Assembly (NCBI GenBank): GCA_963205525.1
Contig: CAUJJP010000080.1
Span: forward strand, 1 to 29,172
DNA from: Pseudomonadota bacterium
Lineage (GTDB): Bacteria; Pseudomonadota; Gammaproteobacteria; Burkholderiales; Burkholderiaceae
Reading direction: 5' to 3'
Length of the DNA stretch: 29,172 nt
This document shows, piece after piece, positions 8,026 to 17,485 of the stretch (position 1 is the stretch's first letter; every line of letters begins with the position of its first letter). Under the pieces are notes generated by a model. It was not told the origin of the DNA and made no database searches. It saw only the letters and a list, made by a program, of their open reading frames with translations. The translations under genes and the position numbers were made by a program.

Positions 8026-8985
8026 ATGAGACTGCTCTTCGTCGCCGACCCGCTGGAGTCCTTCAAGCCCTACAAGGACAGCAGTGTGGCCATGATGCGT
8101 GAGGCCGCGGCGCGCGGCCACACCTTGCTGGCCTGCGAGCCGCGCCATCTGGTGTGGCAGCGCGGCGGCCGGGTGGCGGCGCCGATGCGCGAGATCGTGC
8201 TCACCGGCGGCGACGGTGCGGACTGGTTCCGCGTCGTCGCCGAGCACGAGCGGGCGCTGGCCGACCTGGACGCGGTGCTGATGCGCAAGGACCCGCCCTT
8301 CGACAGCGAGTTTTTCTACGCCACCCATCTGCTGGGCCAGGCCGAGCGCGAGGGCGCACGCGTCTTCAACCGCCCGCGCGCGCTGCGCGAGCACCCGGAG
8401 AAGCTGGCGATCCTGGAGTTTCCCGAGCACATCGCGCCGACCCTGGTGACGCGCGACGCGGCGGCGATCCGGCGCTTCCACGCCGAGCACCGCGACATCA
8501 TCCTCAAGCCGCTGGACGGCATGGGCGGGATGGGCATCTTCCGCGTCGGCGCCGACGGCATGAACCTGGGCAGCATCGTCGAGACCCTCAACCGCGGCGG
8601 CGCCACCAGCGTCATGGTGCAGCGCTTCGTGCCCGAGATCGCGGCCGGCGACAAGCGCGTGCTGGTGATCGCAGGGCAGCCGGTGCCCTACAGCCTGGCG
8701 CGCATTCCGCAGGGCGGCGAGGTGCGCGGCAACCTGGCGGCCGGTGGCAAGGGCGTGGCGCAGCCGCTGAGCGCGGCCGACCGCCGCATCGCCGAGGCCC
8801 TGGGCCCGGTGCTGGCTGCGCGCGGCCTGCTGCTGGTGGGGCTGGACGTGATCGGCGAGTGCCTGACCGAGATCAACGTCACCAGCCCGACCTGTTTCGT
8901 GGAGATCTCGCAGCAGAGCGGCTTCGACGTGGCGGCGATGTTCATCGACGCGCTGGAAGCGGCGCTGCAGGCCTGGGCGCCCTGA
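8026..8985 (+). CDS. gshB: Glutathione synthetase
   Basis: This 319-aa cytoplasmic ATP-grasp ligase adds glycine to gamma-glutamylcysteine to complete glutathione. It starts MRLLFVADPLESFKPYKDSS, very like E. coli GshB. It keeps MRKDPPFDSEFFYATHLL (near residue 86), the ATP-grasp glycine loop ILKPLDGMGGMGIFRV (near 160) and the C-terminal LTEINVTSPTCFVEI that binds Mg-ATP. Length is normal (E. coli 316 aa). The gene starts 7 bp after the BenE-type gene, and with gshA upstream it supplies the complete two-step pathway within this window. Confidence 0.96.
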   Translation: MRLLFVADPLESFKPYKDSSVAMMREAAARGHTLLACEPRHLVWQRGGRVAAPMREIVLTGGDGADWFRVVAEHERALADLDAVLMRKDPPFDSEFFYATHLLGQAEREGARVFNRPRALREHPEKLAILEFPEHIAPTLVTRDAAAIRRFHAEHRDIILKPLDGMGGMGIFRVGADGMNLGSIVETLNRGGATSVMVQRFVPEIAAGDKRVLVIAGQPVPYSLARIPQGGEVRGNLAAGGKGVAQPLSAADRRIAEALGPVLAARGLLLVGLDVIGECLTEINVTSPTCFVEISQQSGFDVAAMFIDALEAALQAWAP

Positions 8986-9006
8986 GCGCGCTCGGTCCGC
9001 GCAGCG

Positions 9007-9024
9007 CCCTCAGCACCCTCAGCG
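9007..9024. repeat. 9-bp tandem duplication across the stop of the SHMT-like gene
   Basis: CCCTCAGCA (9007-9015) is followed at once by CCCTCAGCG (9016-9024). The second copy contains the TCA that is the stop codon of the minus-strand gene, and the first repeats it in frame. The gene end is therefore duplicated as two in-frame TGA codons 9 bp apart. Confidence 0.75.
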
Positions 9025-10350
9025 CACGAAGCGCAGGCCCTTGAAGCGCCGGCGCAGCGCGCTCACCGCTTCGCCGACCGAGCCATCCGCCGACCCCTGC
9101 GGGGCGTCCAGCGCGCGCGCGATCAGCGCCGCGAGCTCGGGCATCTCGCCCGGCCCCAGGCCCAGGCGCACGATCTCGGGCACCCCCAGGCGCAGGCCGT
9201 TGACCTCGCCCGCCAGCGCCGGCACGCGCGCCAGCGGCAGGCCGATGCCGCAGGCCAGCAGCCGTGCCGCCTCCAGCCGGCGCGCCGCCGCCTGGCCGCC
9301 GCCCCAGCGCGCGGCCTCCAGCGCGAGCTGGTGCGACTCGGTGCCGCCGCGCTCGGCCGCGAACACCGGCAAGCCCAGCGCGGCGAGGGCGGCGGCGAGG
9401 GCGCGCGCCGTCTCCTGCATCGCGCGCGCGTAGGCGCGGCCGTGCTCGACCCAGTCGAGCAGCCCCATGGCCAGCGCGGCGGTCTTGCCGGCGTCGAAGT
9501 TGGCCGTCAAGCCGGGGTAGGCGATGGCGTCTATGCGCTCGAACAGCGCCGCGTCGTTGCCGACGATGAGCCCGCCCGGTGGCCCGCCCAGGCTCTTGTA
9601 GGTGCTCATCGTCATCACCTGCGCGCCCTCGCGCAGCGGATTCGCCCAGGCGCGGCCGGCGACCATGCCCGACAGGTGGGCGGCGTCGAACATCAGCCGC
9701 GCGCCCACCGCGTCGGCGATCTCGCGCACCTGCGCCACCGGGTGCGGGAACAGGTTCAGGCTGCCGCCCAGGGTGATCAGCTTTGGCCGCAGCTGCTGTG
9801 CCAGCGCGCGCAGCGCCGCCACGTCCACCGTGTAGCCGTCGGCCTGCACCGGTGCCGGCACCGTCTTCAGCCCGTACAGCCCGGCCGCGCCGGCCGCGTG
9901 GTGGGTGACGTGGCCGCCGATCTCCGGCGGCGGCGCGATGATGGTGTCGCCCGGCTGGCAGCAGGCCATGAAGACGTAGAGGTTGGCCAGCGCGCCCGAG
10001 CCGACCCGGATCTCGGCGTAGGGAGCGTCGAAGACCTGGGCCGCGAGCTCGGCCGCCACCACCTCGATGCGTTCGATCGCCTGCAAGCCCATCTCGTACT
10101 TGTCGCCTGGCCAGCCCAGCGAGGCGCGGCTGCCCAGGCCGGCCGCCAGCAGCGCCTCGGCGCGCGGGTTCATGACGTTGCTCGCCGGGTTGAGGTTGAG
10201 GCCTTCCTCGTCGTGGATGCGGCGGTTCTCGCGCACCAGGCGCAGCAGCTCGTCGCTGTTGGCTTGCACGCTGGCGGCGGCGGTGGTGGCGGCCACCGAG
10301 TGCACCAGGTCTTCACAGTGGGCGGGCACCCAGGGTCGGCGTTGCAGCAT
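9019..10350 (-). CDS. Serine hydroxymethyltransferase-like PLP enzyme with altered active site
   Basis: This 443-aa fold-type I PLP enzyme clearly belongs to the SHMT family. It keeps the Schiff-base lysine (K252 in MSTYKSLGG), D222 and H225 (FDAAHLSGMVAG), H147 (IGGHVTHH), WPGDKYE, and the C-terminal NGLRLGVPEIVR whose arginine should bind the substrate carboxylate. It departs from housekeeping GlyA at key points. The catalytic Glu of the SEN motif is Ser (NPASN, S57). The His before the lysine is Tyr. GPRGG reads GPPGG. These changes argue against normal tetrahydrofolate-dependent serine-glycine exchange and favour an aldolase, an alpha-methylserine-type transferase or another amino-acid lyase. 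This is inference. A -10-like TAAGAT ends 6 nt before the ATG, so the mRNA may be leaderless. The gene is divergent from the ABC-F gene. Confidence 0.85.
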   Translation of the reverse strand: MLQRRPWVPAHCEDLVHSVAATTAAASVQANSDELLRLVRENRRIHDEEGLNLNPASNVMNPRAEALLAAGLGSRASLGWPGDKYEMGLQAIERIEVVAAELAAQVFDAPYAEIRVGSGALANLYVFMACCQPGDTIIAPPPEIGGHVTHHAAGAAGLYGLKTVPAPVQADGYTVDVAALRALAQQLRPKLITLGGSLNLFPHPVAQVREIADAVGARLMFDAAHLSGMVAGRAWANPLREGAQVMTMSTYKSLGGPPGGLIVGNDAALFERIDAIAYPGLTANFDAGKTAALAMGLLDWVEHGRAYARAMQETARALAAALAALGLPVFAAERGGTESHQLALEAARWGGGQAAARRLEAARLLACGIGLPLARVPALAGEVNGLRLGVPEIVRLGLGPGEMPELAALIARALDAPQGSADGSVGEAVSALRRRFKGLRFVR

Positions 10351-10402
10351 GCGGCCATCTTATGCCGCGCTGCCTGGGGCGCCCGCGCGGGACAATCCGG
10401 GC
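10351..10402. promoter_or_regulatory. Compact divergent promoter region, possibly leaderless both ways
   Basis: Only 52 bp separate two divergent ATG codons. On the minus strand TAAGAT (10362-10357) lies 6 nt before the SHMT-like ATG. On the plus strand GACAAT (10391-10396) lies 6 nt before the ABC-F ATG. Each matches the -10 consensus at four of six bases, and neither start has a ribosome site. A -10 ending 6 nt before the start codon is the geometry of leaderless transcripts. No good -35 is seen. Confidence 0.4.
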
Positions 10403-12301
<1,899 letters not shown>

Positions 12302-12326
12302 TCGCCGGTCGCCGGCCGCCGGTCGC

Positions 12327-12395
12327 CCGGCCGACGCGTGCGGCTGCGGTTCAGTGCCCGCCGGCCGACGATCAGCGGCTGCGGCTCAGTGCCCG
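12327..12395. repeat. 34/35-bp tandem duplication across a stop codon
   Basis: Copy 1 (12327-12360) abuts copy 2 (12361-12395). Both begin CCGGCCGACG, differ in the next four or five bases, then share 20 bases with one mismatch. Copy 2 contains the stop codon of the minus-strand gene (TCA at 12386-12388). Copy 1 repeats the TCA just downstream. This fills most of the 84-bp gap between the convergent uup and hypothetical genes. Confidence 0.8.
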
Positions 12396-13129
12396 CCGGG
12401 GTGGCTGCGCCAGCCTTCGTTGGTGGCCGCCGGGTGGGCGCGGCTGACGATGAGGGCCGACTGCAGGTACAAGGCGTTGATCAGCCGCGCCGCGTGCTCG
12501 CGGTCGAAGCCCGGCCATTCGCTCATCTCGCGCAGATTGGTGGCTTCGCGGCGCAGGCGCCGGATGGCCGCGTCCAGCGTGGGCGGCAGCGCCAGCGCAC
12601 GCAGGTCGGCACCCGGCGTCACCCGGTAGGCGACCGCGCCGCCGAGCTCGGGCAGCAGGCCGTCGCGCGCGCCGCGCATCGCCAGCGCCCAGCTCAACGG
12701 GCCCAGCGGCCCGTAGAGCGCGCTGTCGGCGGCGCTGGCGCGCCGGCCGGGCGGCTGCAGCAGCGCGGGCTCGACCTGCAGCACCTCGAAGGCGTTGAGC
12801 CGGCTCTCCAGCAGCTGCTGTGGCGTCAGCGCGCAGTGCGCGAGGCGTTCGGCCGGGAACAGGGTGAGTCCGATCACGTGCTGCCCCAGCCCCAGGTGCA
12901 GCAGCAGGCGGCGCCCGTGGCGCAGCGCCGCGGCCACCACCTCCAGCAGGTCGCTGTGCTGGCCGCTGCGCTCGTGGCGGCGCAGGTCCAGCAGCAGCGA
13001 GGGGCTGAGCGAGTTCAGCCGGGTCGAACTCGCGTGCTGCTCCTGCGCCTGCTGCTGGCGCAGGTAGCGACGGAAGTCGCTGATGCGCATCAGATCGGGC
13101 GAGCCGACGGGGAGGGTGGACGGAAACAT
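12386..13129 (-). CDS. Conserved-looking protein of unknown function
   Basis: I do not recognise this 247-aa protein. It lacks a signal peptide and membrane helix and is probably cytoplasmic. The N-terminal part begins ISDFRRYLRQQQAQEQ and continues into a Leu-rich stretch (SPSLLLDLRRHERSGQHSDL). A central hydrophobic segment reads HVIGLTLFPAERLAHCALTPQ. A C-terminal helical region (DAAIRRLRREATNLREM) ends with Ala/Leu-rich segments before HPGGH. High GC at third positions supports coding. ATG 13129 is chosen; ATG 13090 (MRISDF) is an alternative, and neither has a good ribosome site. It lies downstream of the MocR gene on the same strand with a 74-bp gap, so co-transcription is possible. A 6-bp inverted repeat (13131-13145) directly abuts the ATG and may be an operator or mRNA hairpin. 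Confidence 0.65.
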   Translation of the reverse strand: MFPSTLPVGSPDLMRISDFRRYLRQQQAQEQHASSTRLNSLSPSLLLDLRRHERSGQHSDLLEVVAAALRHGRRLLLHLGLGQHVIGLTLFPAERLAHCALTPQQLLESRLNAFEVLQVEPALLQPPGRRASAADSALYGPLGPLSWALAMRGARDGLLPELGGAVAYRVTPGADLRALALPPTLDAAIRRLRREATNLREMSEWPGFDREHAARLINALYLQSALIVSRAHPAATNEGWRSHPGGH

Positions 13130-13203
13130 GGTGGTCTCGGACCACGATGGTAAACGTGAGACCCGCCACGCAATGCGCGCCGACCGCCAGGATGCGGGGC
13201 CGG

Positions 13204-14601
13204 TCAGCGCCGCAGCGCCTTCCAGAAGCGTCCGTCCTGGGTGGCGGCGAAATTGATGCGCATGCAGGTGCTGGGCCGGCGGCTGGCCTGGAACAGCGTG
13301 CCCGGCGCCAGCAGCCAGCCGCCATCGAGCATGGCCATCGCCAGGCGTTCGGTGTCCTGCCCCATGTCCACCCAGCCGAACAGACCCTGCGGCGGGACGA
13401 CGAAGCGGCAGCCGGCGTCCAGCGCATGACGCACGGCGCGGTCGCGTGCCGCGTCCAGGCGCTGCACGATGCGCTCGGCGTGGCGGCGCAGCAGGCCCTG
13501 GTCCAGGCACCAGGCCACCGCCTGCTCCAGCACCGCGGGCGTGGTCAGCGTGCCCACCAGCTTGGTGTCGAGCAGCCGCTCGGCCAGCGCGGCCGGCGCG
13601 GCGACGAAGCCCACGCGCCACTGCGGGGCCAGGATCTTGGAGAAGCCCGACACCAGCAGCGTGCGCCGCAGCCCGTCCAGCGCGGCCAGTCTCGTCGCGT
13701 GCGGCGGGGCGAAGAAGGAATAGCTGTCGTCCTCGACGATGGTCAGGCCGTGGCGCTCGGCGAGGCCGAGCACGCGGTGCGCCAGCGCCGGCGTCAGCGT
13801 CTGTCCGGTCGGGTTGTGCAGGACCGAGACGGTGACGTACAGGCGCGGGCGGTGGGTCTGCAGCAGTGCGTCCATCACGGCCAGGTCGGGGCCTTCCGCC
13901 GTCCGCGGGACCGGGAGCAGCCGCATGCCCAGCCGGGTCAGCCGTTCGTACTCCACCGACCAGCCGGGTTCGTCGACCAGCACCGTGTCGCCGGGCTGCA
14001 GCAGCGTGCGGGCCACGATGTCAAGCGCGTGCGTGGCGCCCACCGTGGTGAGGATCTGCGCCGGATCGGCGTCGACGCCCAGGTCGGCGAGCCGGCGCGA
14101 CAGCGCGGCGCGCAGCGCCGGGTCGCCGGCCGGATCGCCGTAGCGCAGCCAGGCTGCGCCGTCACCGGCCGCCACGCGGCGCAGCGCTCGCTGCAGCAGC
14201 TCGGCATCCAGCCAGTCCTCGGGCAGGGTGCCCATGCCGGGGGCCGAGCCGCGCACGCCGGCGTGGAACATGCTGCGGATCAGCGCCGTGGCATCCACCG
14301 GCGCCACCGGCGGCGCGGCACTGCCGCGCGCTGCGCGGCCCGTGGGCTGCGGGCGCACGAAGAAGCCGCGCTGGGCGCGTGCTTCGACCAGGCCCTGGGC
14401 CTGCAAGCGGTCGTAGGCGGCCACCACGGTGGCCGGACTGACGCGGCAGCGGGCCGCGCAGTCGCGCACCGAAGGCAGCCGTGCACCGCTGCCCAGCAAG
14501 CCATGCACGATGCGCTCGCCGACCCGCGCCGCGAGCTGTTCGGCCAGCGTGGCACCGGTGTCGCGCTGCAGCGGGAGCCAGGTTTCGTGCGGGGCGTTCA
14601 T
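13204..14601 (-). CDS. MocR/GabR-type transcriptional regulator (GntR HTH + aminotransferase fold)
   Basis: The product is a 465-aa regulator in which an N-terminal GntR winged helix-turn-helix (about 15-82, with LPSVRDCAARCRVSPATVV) is joined through an Ala/Pro linker to a class I aminotransferase-like domain that binds PLP. The PLP lysine is K322 in SGFSKILAPQWRVGF. The cofactor aspartate lies in VEDDSY (289-294), and LHNPTGQ (261-267) is the usual Asn-Pro-Thr loop. Such proteins sense an amino acid or PLP vitamer through an external aldimine and switch an adjacent gene. Here the divergent neighbour is an EamA transporter 117 bp away, the commonest MocR partner. Direct repeats in the shared region are a good candidate operator. 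The effector is unknown. Confidence 0.92.
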   Translation of the reverse strand: MNAPHETWLPLQRDTGATLAEQLAARVGERIVHGLLGSGARLPSVRDCAARCRVSPATVVAAYDRLQAQGLVEARAQRGFFVRPQPTGRAARGSAAPPVAPVDATALIRSMFHAGVRGSAPGMGTLPEDWLDAELLQRALRRVAAGDGAAWLRYGDPAGDPALRAALSRRLADLGVDADPAQILTTVGATHALDIVARTLLQPGDTVLVDEPGWSVEYERLTRLGMRLLPVPRTAEGPDLAVMDALLQTHRPRLYVTVSVLHNPTGQTLTPALAHRVLGLAERHGLTIVEDDSYSFFAPPHATRLAALDGLRRTLLVSGFSKILAPQWRVGFVAAPAALAERLLDTKLVGTLTTPAVLEQAVAWCLDQGLLRRHAERIVQRLDAARDRAVRHALDAGCRFVVPPQGLFGWVDMGQDTERLAMAMLDGGWLLAPGTLFQASRRPSTCMRINFAATQDGRFWKALRR

Positions 14602-14652
14602 CGACTGTGCTGCTCCGGACCGCGATACAGACCGTCCATCTGTGTGCCGAAG

Positions 14653-14686
14653 TGTATTGGTACTGTACTGAACCGGGGTCTACATT
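14653..14686 (+). promoter_or_regulatory. EamA operon promoter with MocR-type direct repeats
   Basis: TTGGTA (14657-14662) and TACATT (14681-14686) form a -35/-10 pair with 18-bp spacing. Over the -35 lie two direct repeats, TGTATTG (14653-14659) and TGTACTG (14664-14670), whose starts are 11 bp apart, about one helical turn. A related inverted copy is within GATACAG at 14624-14630. MocR-family regulators are known to bind direct repeats at divergent promoters. Assignment to the adjacent regulator is inference. Confidence 0.5.
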
Positions 14687-14718
14687 GGCGGCGACCCTGC
14701 ACGACCGACAACCCGCAG

Positions 14719-15636
14719 ATGGCGCATGTGATCCGCTCGACTCCGGCCGCCGCCCAACGCTCGGCCGCCGGCCGTGGCCTGGCCTGGGGGGCGCTCGGCG
14801 TCCTGGTGTTCGCACTGACCTTGCCGATGACGCGGCTGGCGGTCGGCGATGCGGCCGCGCCTCAGCTGCCGCCGGCCTTCGTCACCGCCGGCCGCGCTGC
14901 GCTCGCAGGGCTGCTGGCGCTGGCCTACCTGGGTCTCGTCGGTGCGACCCGACCGCCGCGCGCCGCCTGGCCGGCACTGGCCGTGAGCGCCCTCGGCACC
15001 GTGCTCGGCTTTCCGCTCGGCCTGGCGCTGGCACTGCGCGAGGTGCCTGCGGTGCACGCCGCGGTGGTGACCGGCGTGTTGCCGCTGGCGACGGCGCTGG
15101 TGGGCGCCGCGGCGGCGCGCCAGCGACCCTCGCCCGCCTTCTGGGCCGCGGCGCTGGCCGGCTGCGCCCTGGTGCTGGGTTTCGCGGCCTGGCAGGGCGG
15201 TGGCGAGCTGGCCATCGCCGACGCCTGGCTGGCCTTCGCCGTCGCCGCGGGCGCGCTGGGCTACGTCGCCGGTGCCCACGCCGGCCGCTGGCTTTCGCCC
15301 CCGCAGGTGATCTCCTGGGTGCTGGTCGGCGCGCTGCCGCTGACGCTGCCGGCGATGCTGTGGGTCTGGCCCGACGCACCGGCCACGCCCGCCGCCTGGG
15401 GTGGGTTCGTCTACACCGCGGTGTTCTCGATGTGGCTGGGCTTCTTCGCCTGGTACCGCGGCCTGGCGCTGGGCGGCGTGCTGCGCGTCAGCCAGGTGCA
15501 GCTGCTGCAACCCTTCCTGGCGTTGATCGCCGCGGCGGCGCTGCTGGGCGAGCCGCTGGAGCCGGCCACGCTGCTGTTCGCGCTGGCCGTGCTGTCGGTG
15601 GTGCTGCTGGGCCGCCGCGCACCGATCGACCGTTGA
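14719..15636 (+). CDS. EamA/DMT-superfamily exporter
   Basis: This 305-aa inner-membrane protein has ten predicted helices arranged as two EamA repeats, the drug/metabolite transporter layout of RhtA/YdcZ-like exporters. The first repeat begins at GLAWGALGVLVFALTLPMTR. The second contains VFSMWLGFFAWYRGLALGG and QLLQPFLALIAAAALLGEPL, a typical EamA C-terminal signature. It is divergent from a MocR regulator. In this frequent pairing the transporter is thought to export an amino acid or related metabolite, though the substrate is not visible in the sequence. It appears to be the first gene of an operon continuing with an aminotransferase, a VOC protein and AlaX. A short tandem repeat covers its stop codon. 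Confidence 0.9.
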   Translation: MAHVIRSTPAAAQRSAAGRGLAWGALGVLVFALTLPMTRLAVGDAAAPQLPPAFVTAGRAALAGLLALAYLGLVGATRPPRAAWPALAVSALGTVLGFPLGLALALREVPAVHAAVVTGVLPLATALVGAAAARQRPSPAFWAAALAGCALVLGFAAWQGGGELAIADAWLAFAVAAGALGYVAGAHAGRWLSPPQVISWVLVGALPLTLPAMLWVWPDAPATPAAWGGFVYTAVFSMWLGFFAWYRGLALGGVLRVSQVQLLQPFLALIAAAALLGEPLEPATLLFALAVLSVVLLGRRAPIDR

Positions 15637-15662
15637 AGATCGACCGTTGAATCGACCCTTGA
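15625..15662. repeat. Triplicated 12-bp unit across the EamA stop codon
   Basis: ATCGACCGTTGA occurs at 15625-15636, where it ends in the EamA stop, and again at 15639-15650. A third copy with one mismatch lies at 15651-15662. The array fills the gap to the aminotransferase start at 15668. The copies are not all in one frame. Confidence 0.85.
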
Positions 15663-15667
15663 GACCG

Positions 15668-16864
15668 ATGAACGCCCCACCGCCGCCCATGACCCACCCC
15701 TGGACCCTGGCCCGCCGCGCCGCGCGGCTCGAACCCTCGGTGATACGCGAGATCCTCAAGCTGACCGAGAGCTCGGACGTCATCTCGCTGGCCGGCGGCA
15801 TGCCATCGCCGGACGGATTCCCGGTCGACGCCATGCGCGCCGCCACCGAGCGCGTGCTCGCGCACAGCCCGCGCGAGGCGCTGCAGTACGCCGCCAGCGA
15901 GGGCTACGGCCCGCTGCGCGAGTGGGCGGCGGCGCGTCTGCAGGCGCAGGGGCTGGCGGTCGACGCCTCGTCCATCCTGATCACCAACGGCTCGCAGCAG
16001 GGGCTGGACCTGGTGGCCAAGGTGCTGACCGACGCCGACAGCACGGTGGCGGTGGAGTCGCCGACCTATCTCGGCGCCCTGCAGGCCTTCGCGCCCTACG
16101 AGGCCCGCTTCGTCGCCGTCGAGGGCGACGACGACGGCCCGCTGCCCGACGCCCTGCACGCCGCGCGCGGCGCGCGCTGCCTGTACCTGCTGCCCAACTT
16201 CCAGAACCCGGGCGGGCGCTGCATGCCGGCGCCGCGCCGGCGCGAGCTGGCGGCGCAGGCGCAGGCGCTGGCGCTGCCGGTGGTCGAGGATGATCCCTAT
16301 GGCGAGCTCTGGTACGACGAGCCGCCGCCGCCGCCCATCGCTGCCCAGCTCGGGGCCGGCGCCGTCTACCTGGGATCGCTGTCCAAGGTGCTGGCGCCGG
16401 GCTTGCGGCTGGGCTATGTGGCGGCGCCGCCGGCGCTGTTTCCCAAGCTGCTGCAGGCCAAGCAGGCGGCCGACCTGCACACCCCCGGCTTCAACCAGCG
16501 CATCGCCCACGAGGTGCTGGCCGAGGGCCTGCTGGAACGCCATCTGCCGGCGCTGCGCGCGCGCTACCGGGCGCAGCGCGACGCCATGCACGCTGCGCTG
16601 CAGGCGCACATGCCGGCCGGCTGCCACTGGGTCAAGCCCAGCGGCGGCATGTTCTTCTGGGTCGAGCTGCCGGGCGGCCTGGACGCCACCGCCTTGCTGC
16701 CGCGCGCGGTGCAGGCCGGTGTCGCCTACGTGCCGGGGGCGGCGTTCTACGCCACGGCAGCGCGCGCCGACCGCATGCGGCTGAGTTTCGTCACCGTCTC
16801 GCCGGCCCACATCGAACGCGCGCTGGCGGCGCTGGGTGCGGTGCTCAGGCAGGCCCTGGCATGA
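15668..16864 (+). CDS. PLP-dependent aminotransferase (class I, LysN/2-aminoadipate-like)
   Basis: This 398-aa fold-type I aminotransferase resembles the LysN/2-aminoadipate aminotransferase branch, which is also the relative of the MocR C-terminal domain, but it has no HTH. Key segments are [15 protein letters not shown] (38-52), [11 protein letters not shown] (105-115), PNFQNPGG (176-183), [12 protein letters not shown] (205-216) and the Schiff-base lysine K240 in [15 protein letters not shown]. It should move an amino group between an amino acid and a 2-oxo acid; specificity cannot be told. ATG 15668 is preferred over TTG 15647, and ATG 15689 is also possible. The stop overlaps the next start (ATGA at 16861-16864), so the genes are translationally coupled. 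Placement behind a MocR-controlled exporter suggests shared amino-acid regulation. Confidence 0.9.
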   Translation: MNAPPPPMTHPWTLARRAARLEPSVIREILKLTESSDVISLAGGMPSPDGFPVDAMRAATERVLAHSPREALQYAASEGYGPLREWAAARLQAQGLAVDASSILITNGSQQGLDLVAKVLTDADSTVAVESPTYLGALQAFAPYEARFVAVEGDDDGPLPDALHAARGARCLYLLPNFQNPGGRCMPAPRRRELAAQAQALALPVVEDDPYGELWYDEPPPPPIAAQLGAGAVYLGSLSKVLAPGLRLGYVAAPPALFPKLLQAKQAADLHTPGFNQRIAHEVLAEGLLERHLPALRARYRAQRDAMHAALQAHMPAGCHWVKPSGGMFFWVELPGGLDATALLPRAVQAGVAYVPGAAFYATAARADRMRLSFVTVSPAHIERALAALGAVLRQALA

Positions 16865-17484
16865 CGACCGAGATCGACCACCTGGTGGTCGCCGCCGACA
16901 CCCTGGACGAAGGCGCGGTCTGGTGCGAATCCGTGCTCGGCGTGGCGCCGCAGCCCGGCGGGCAGCATCCGCTCATGGGCACCCACAACCGGCTGCTCGA
17001 CCTCTCCAGCGCCGCCTGGCCGCGCTGCTACCTGGAGATCATCGCCATCGACCCGCAGGCGCCGGCGCCTGCGCGGGCGCGCTGGTTCGACCTCGACCGC
17101 CGCCCGCCCGGCCCGCCCGCGCTGTGGCACGCGGTGGCGCGCTCCACCATGCTGGACATGCACCGCTGGGGCCTGATCCACAAGCAGGTCGACCCCGGCC
17201 TGCCGCTGGCGATGGCGCGCGGCGAACTGCGCTGGCAGATCCTGGTGCGCGAGGACGGTCGCCGCCTGGGCGCCCTGCCCAGCCTGATCCAGTGGCAGGG
17301 CGCGCACCCCTGCGACCGCCTGCCGGCCAGCGGGGTGCAGCTGCATCGGGTGACGATCGACGGTCTGCCGGCCGCGCCGCGCGAGGTGCTGCGCTTGCGC
17401 GGGGTGGGCGGCGACCCCGCGGCCGCGCCGCGCCTGAGCCTGAGCCTGCAGACACCGCGCGGCGAACTGAGCTTGAGCACCTGA
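16861..17484 (+). CDS. VOC/glyoxalase-like domain protein
   Basis: This 207-aa cytoplasmic protein resembles the glyoxalase-like Pfam family PF13468 of the vicinal-oxygen-chelate fold. It starts [18 protein letters not shown] with a candidate metal ligand H7. H36 and H42 lie in [16 protein letters not shown], and E59 is in CYLEIIAID, giving a possible His/Glu metal site. The second half ([14 protein letters not shown] and [11 protein letters not shown]) fits the second beta-alpha-beta module. Substrates of this family are mostly unknown. It overlaps the aminotransferase stop by four bases and ends 1 bp before the AlaX start, so all three are one transcription unit. A role in handling a reactive metabolite made by the aminotransferase is speculation. 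Confidence 0.82.
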   Translation: MTTEIDHLVVAADTLDEGAVWCESVLGVAPQPGGQHPLMGTHNRLLDLSSAAWPRCYLEIIAIDPQAPAPARARWFDLDRRPPGPPALWHAVARSTMLDMHRWGLIHKQVDPGLPLAMARGELRWQILVREDGRRLGALPSLIQWQGAHPCDRLPASGVQLHRVTIDGLPAAPREVLRLRGVGGDPAAAPRLSLSLQTPRGELSLST

Positions 17485-17485
17485 C

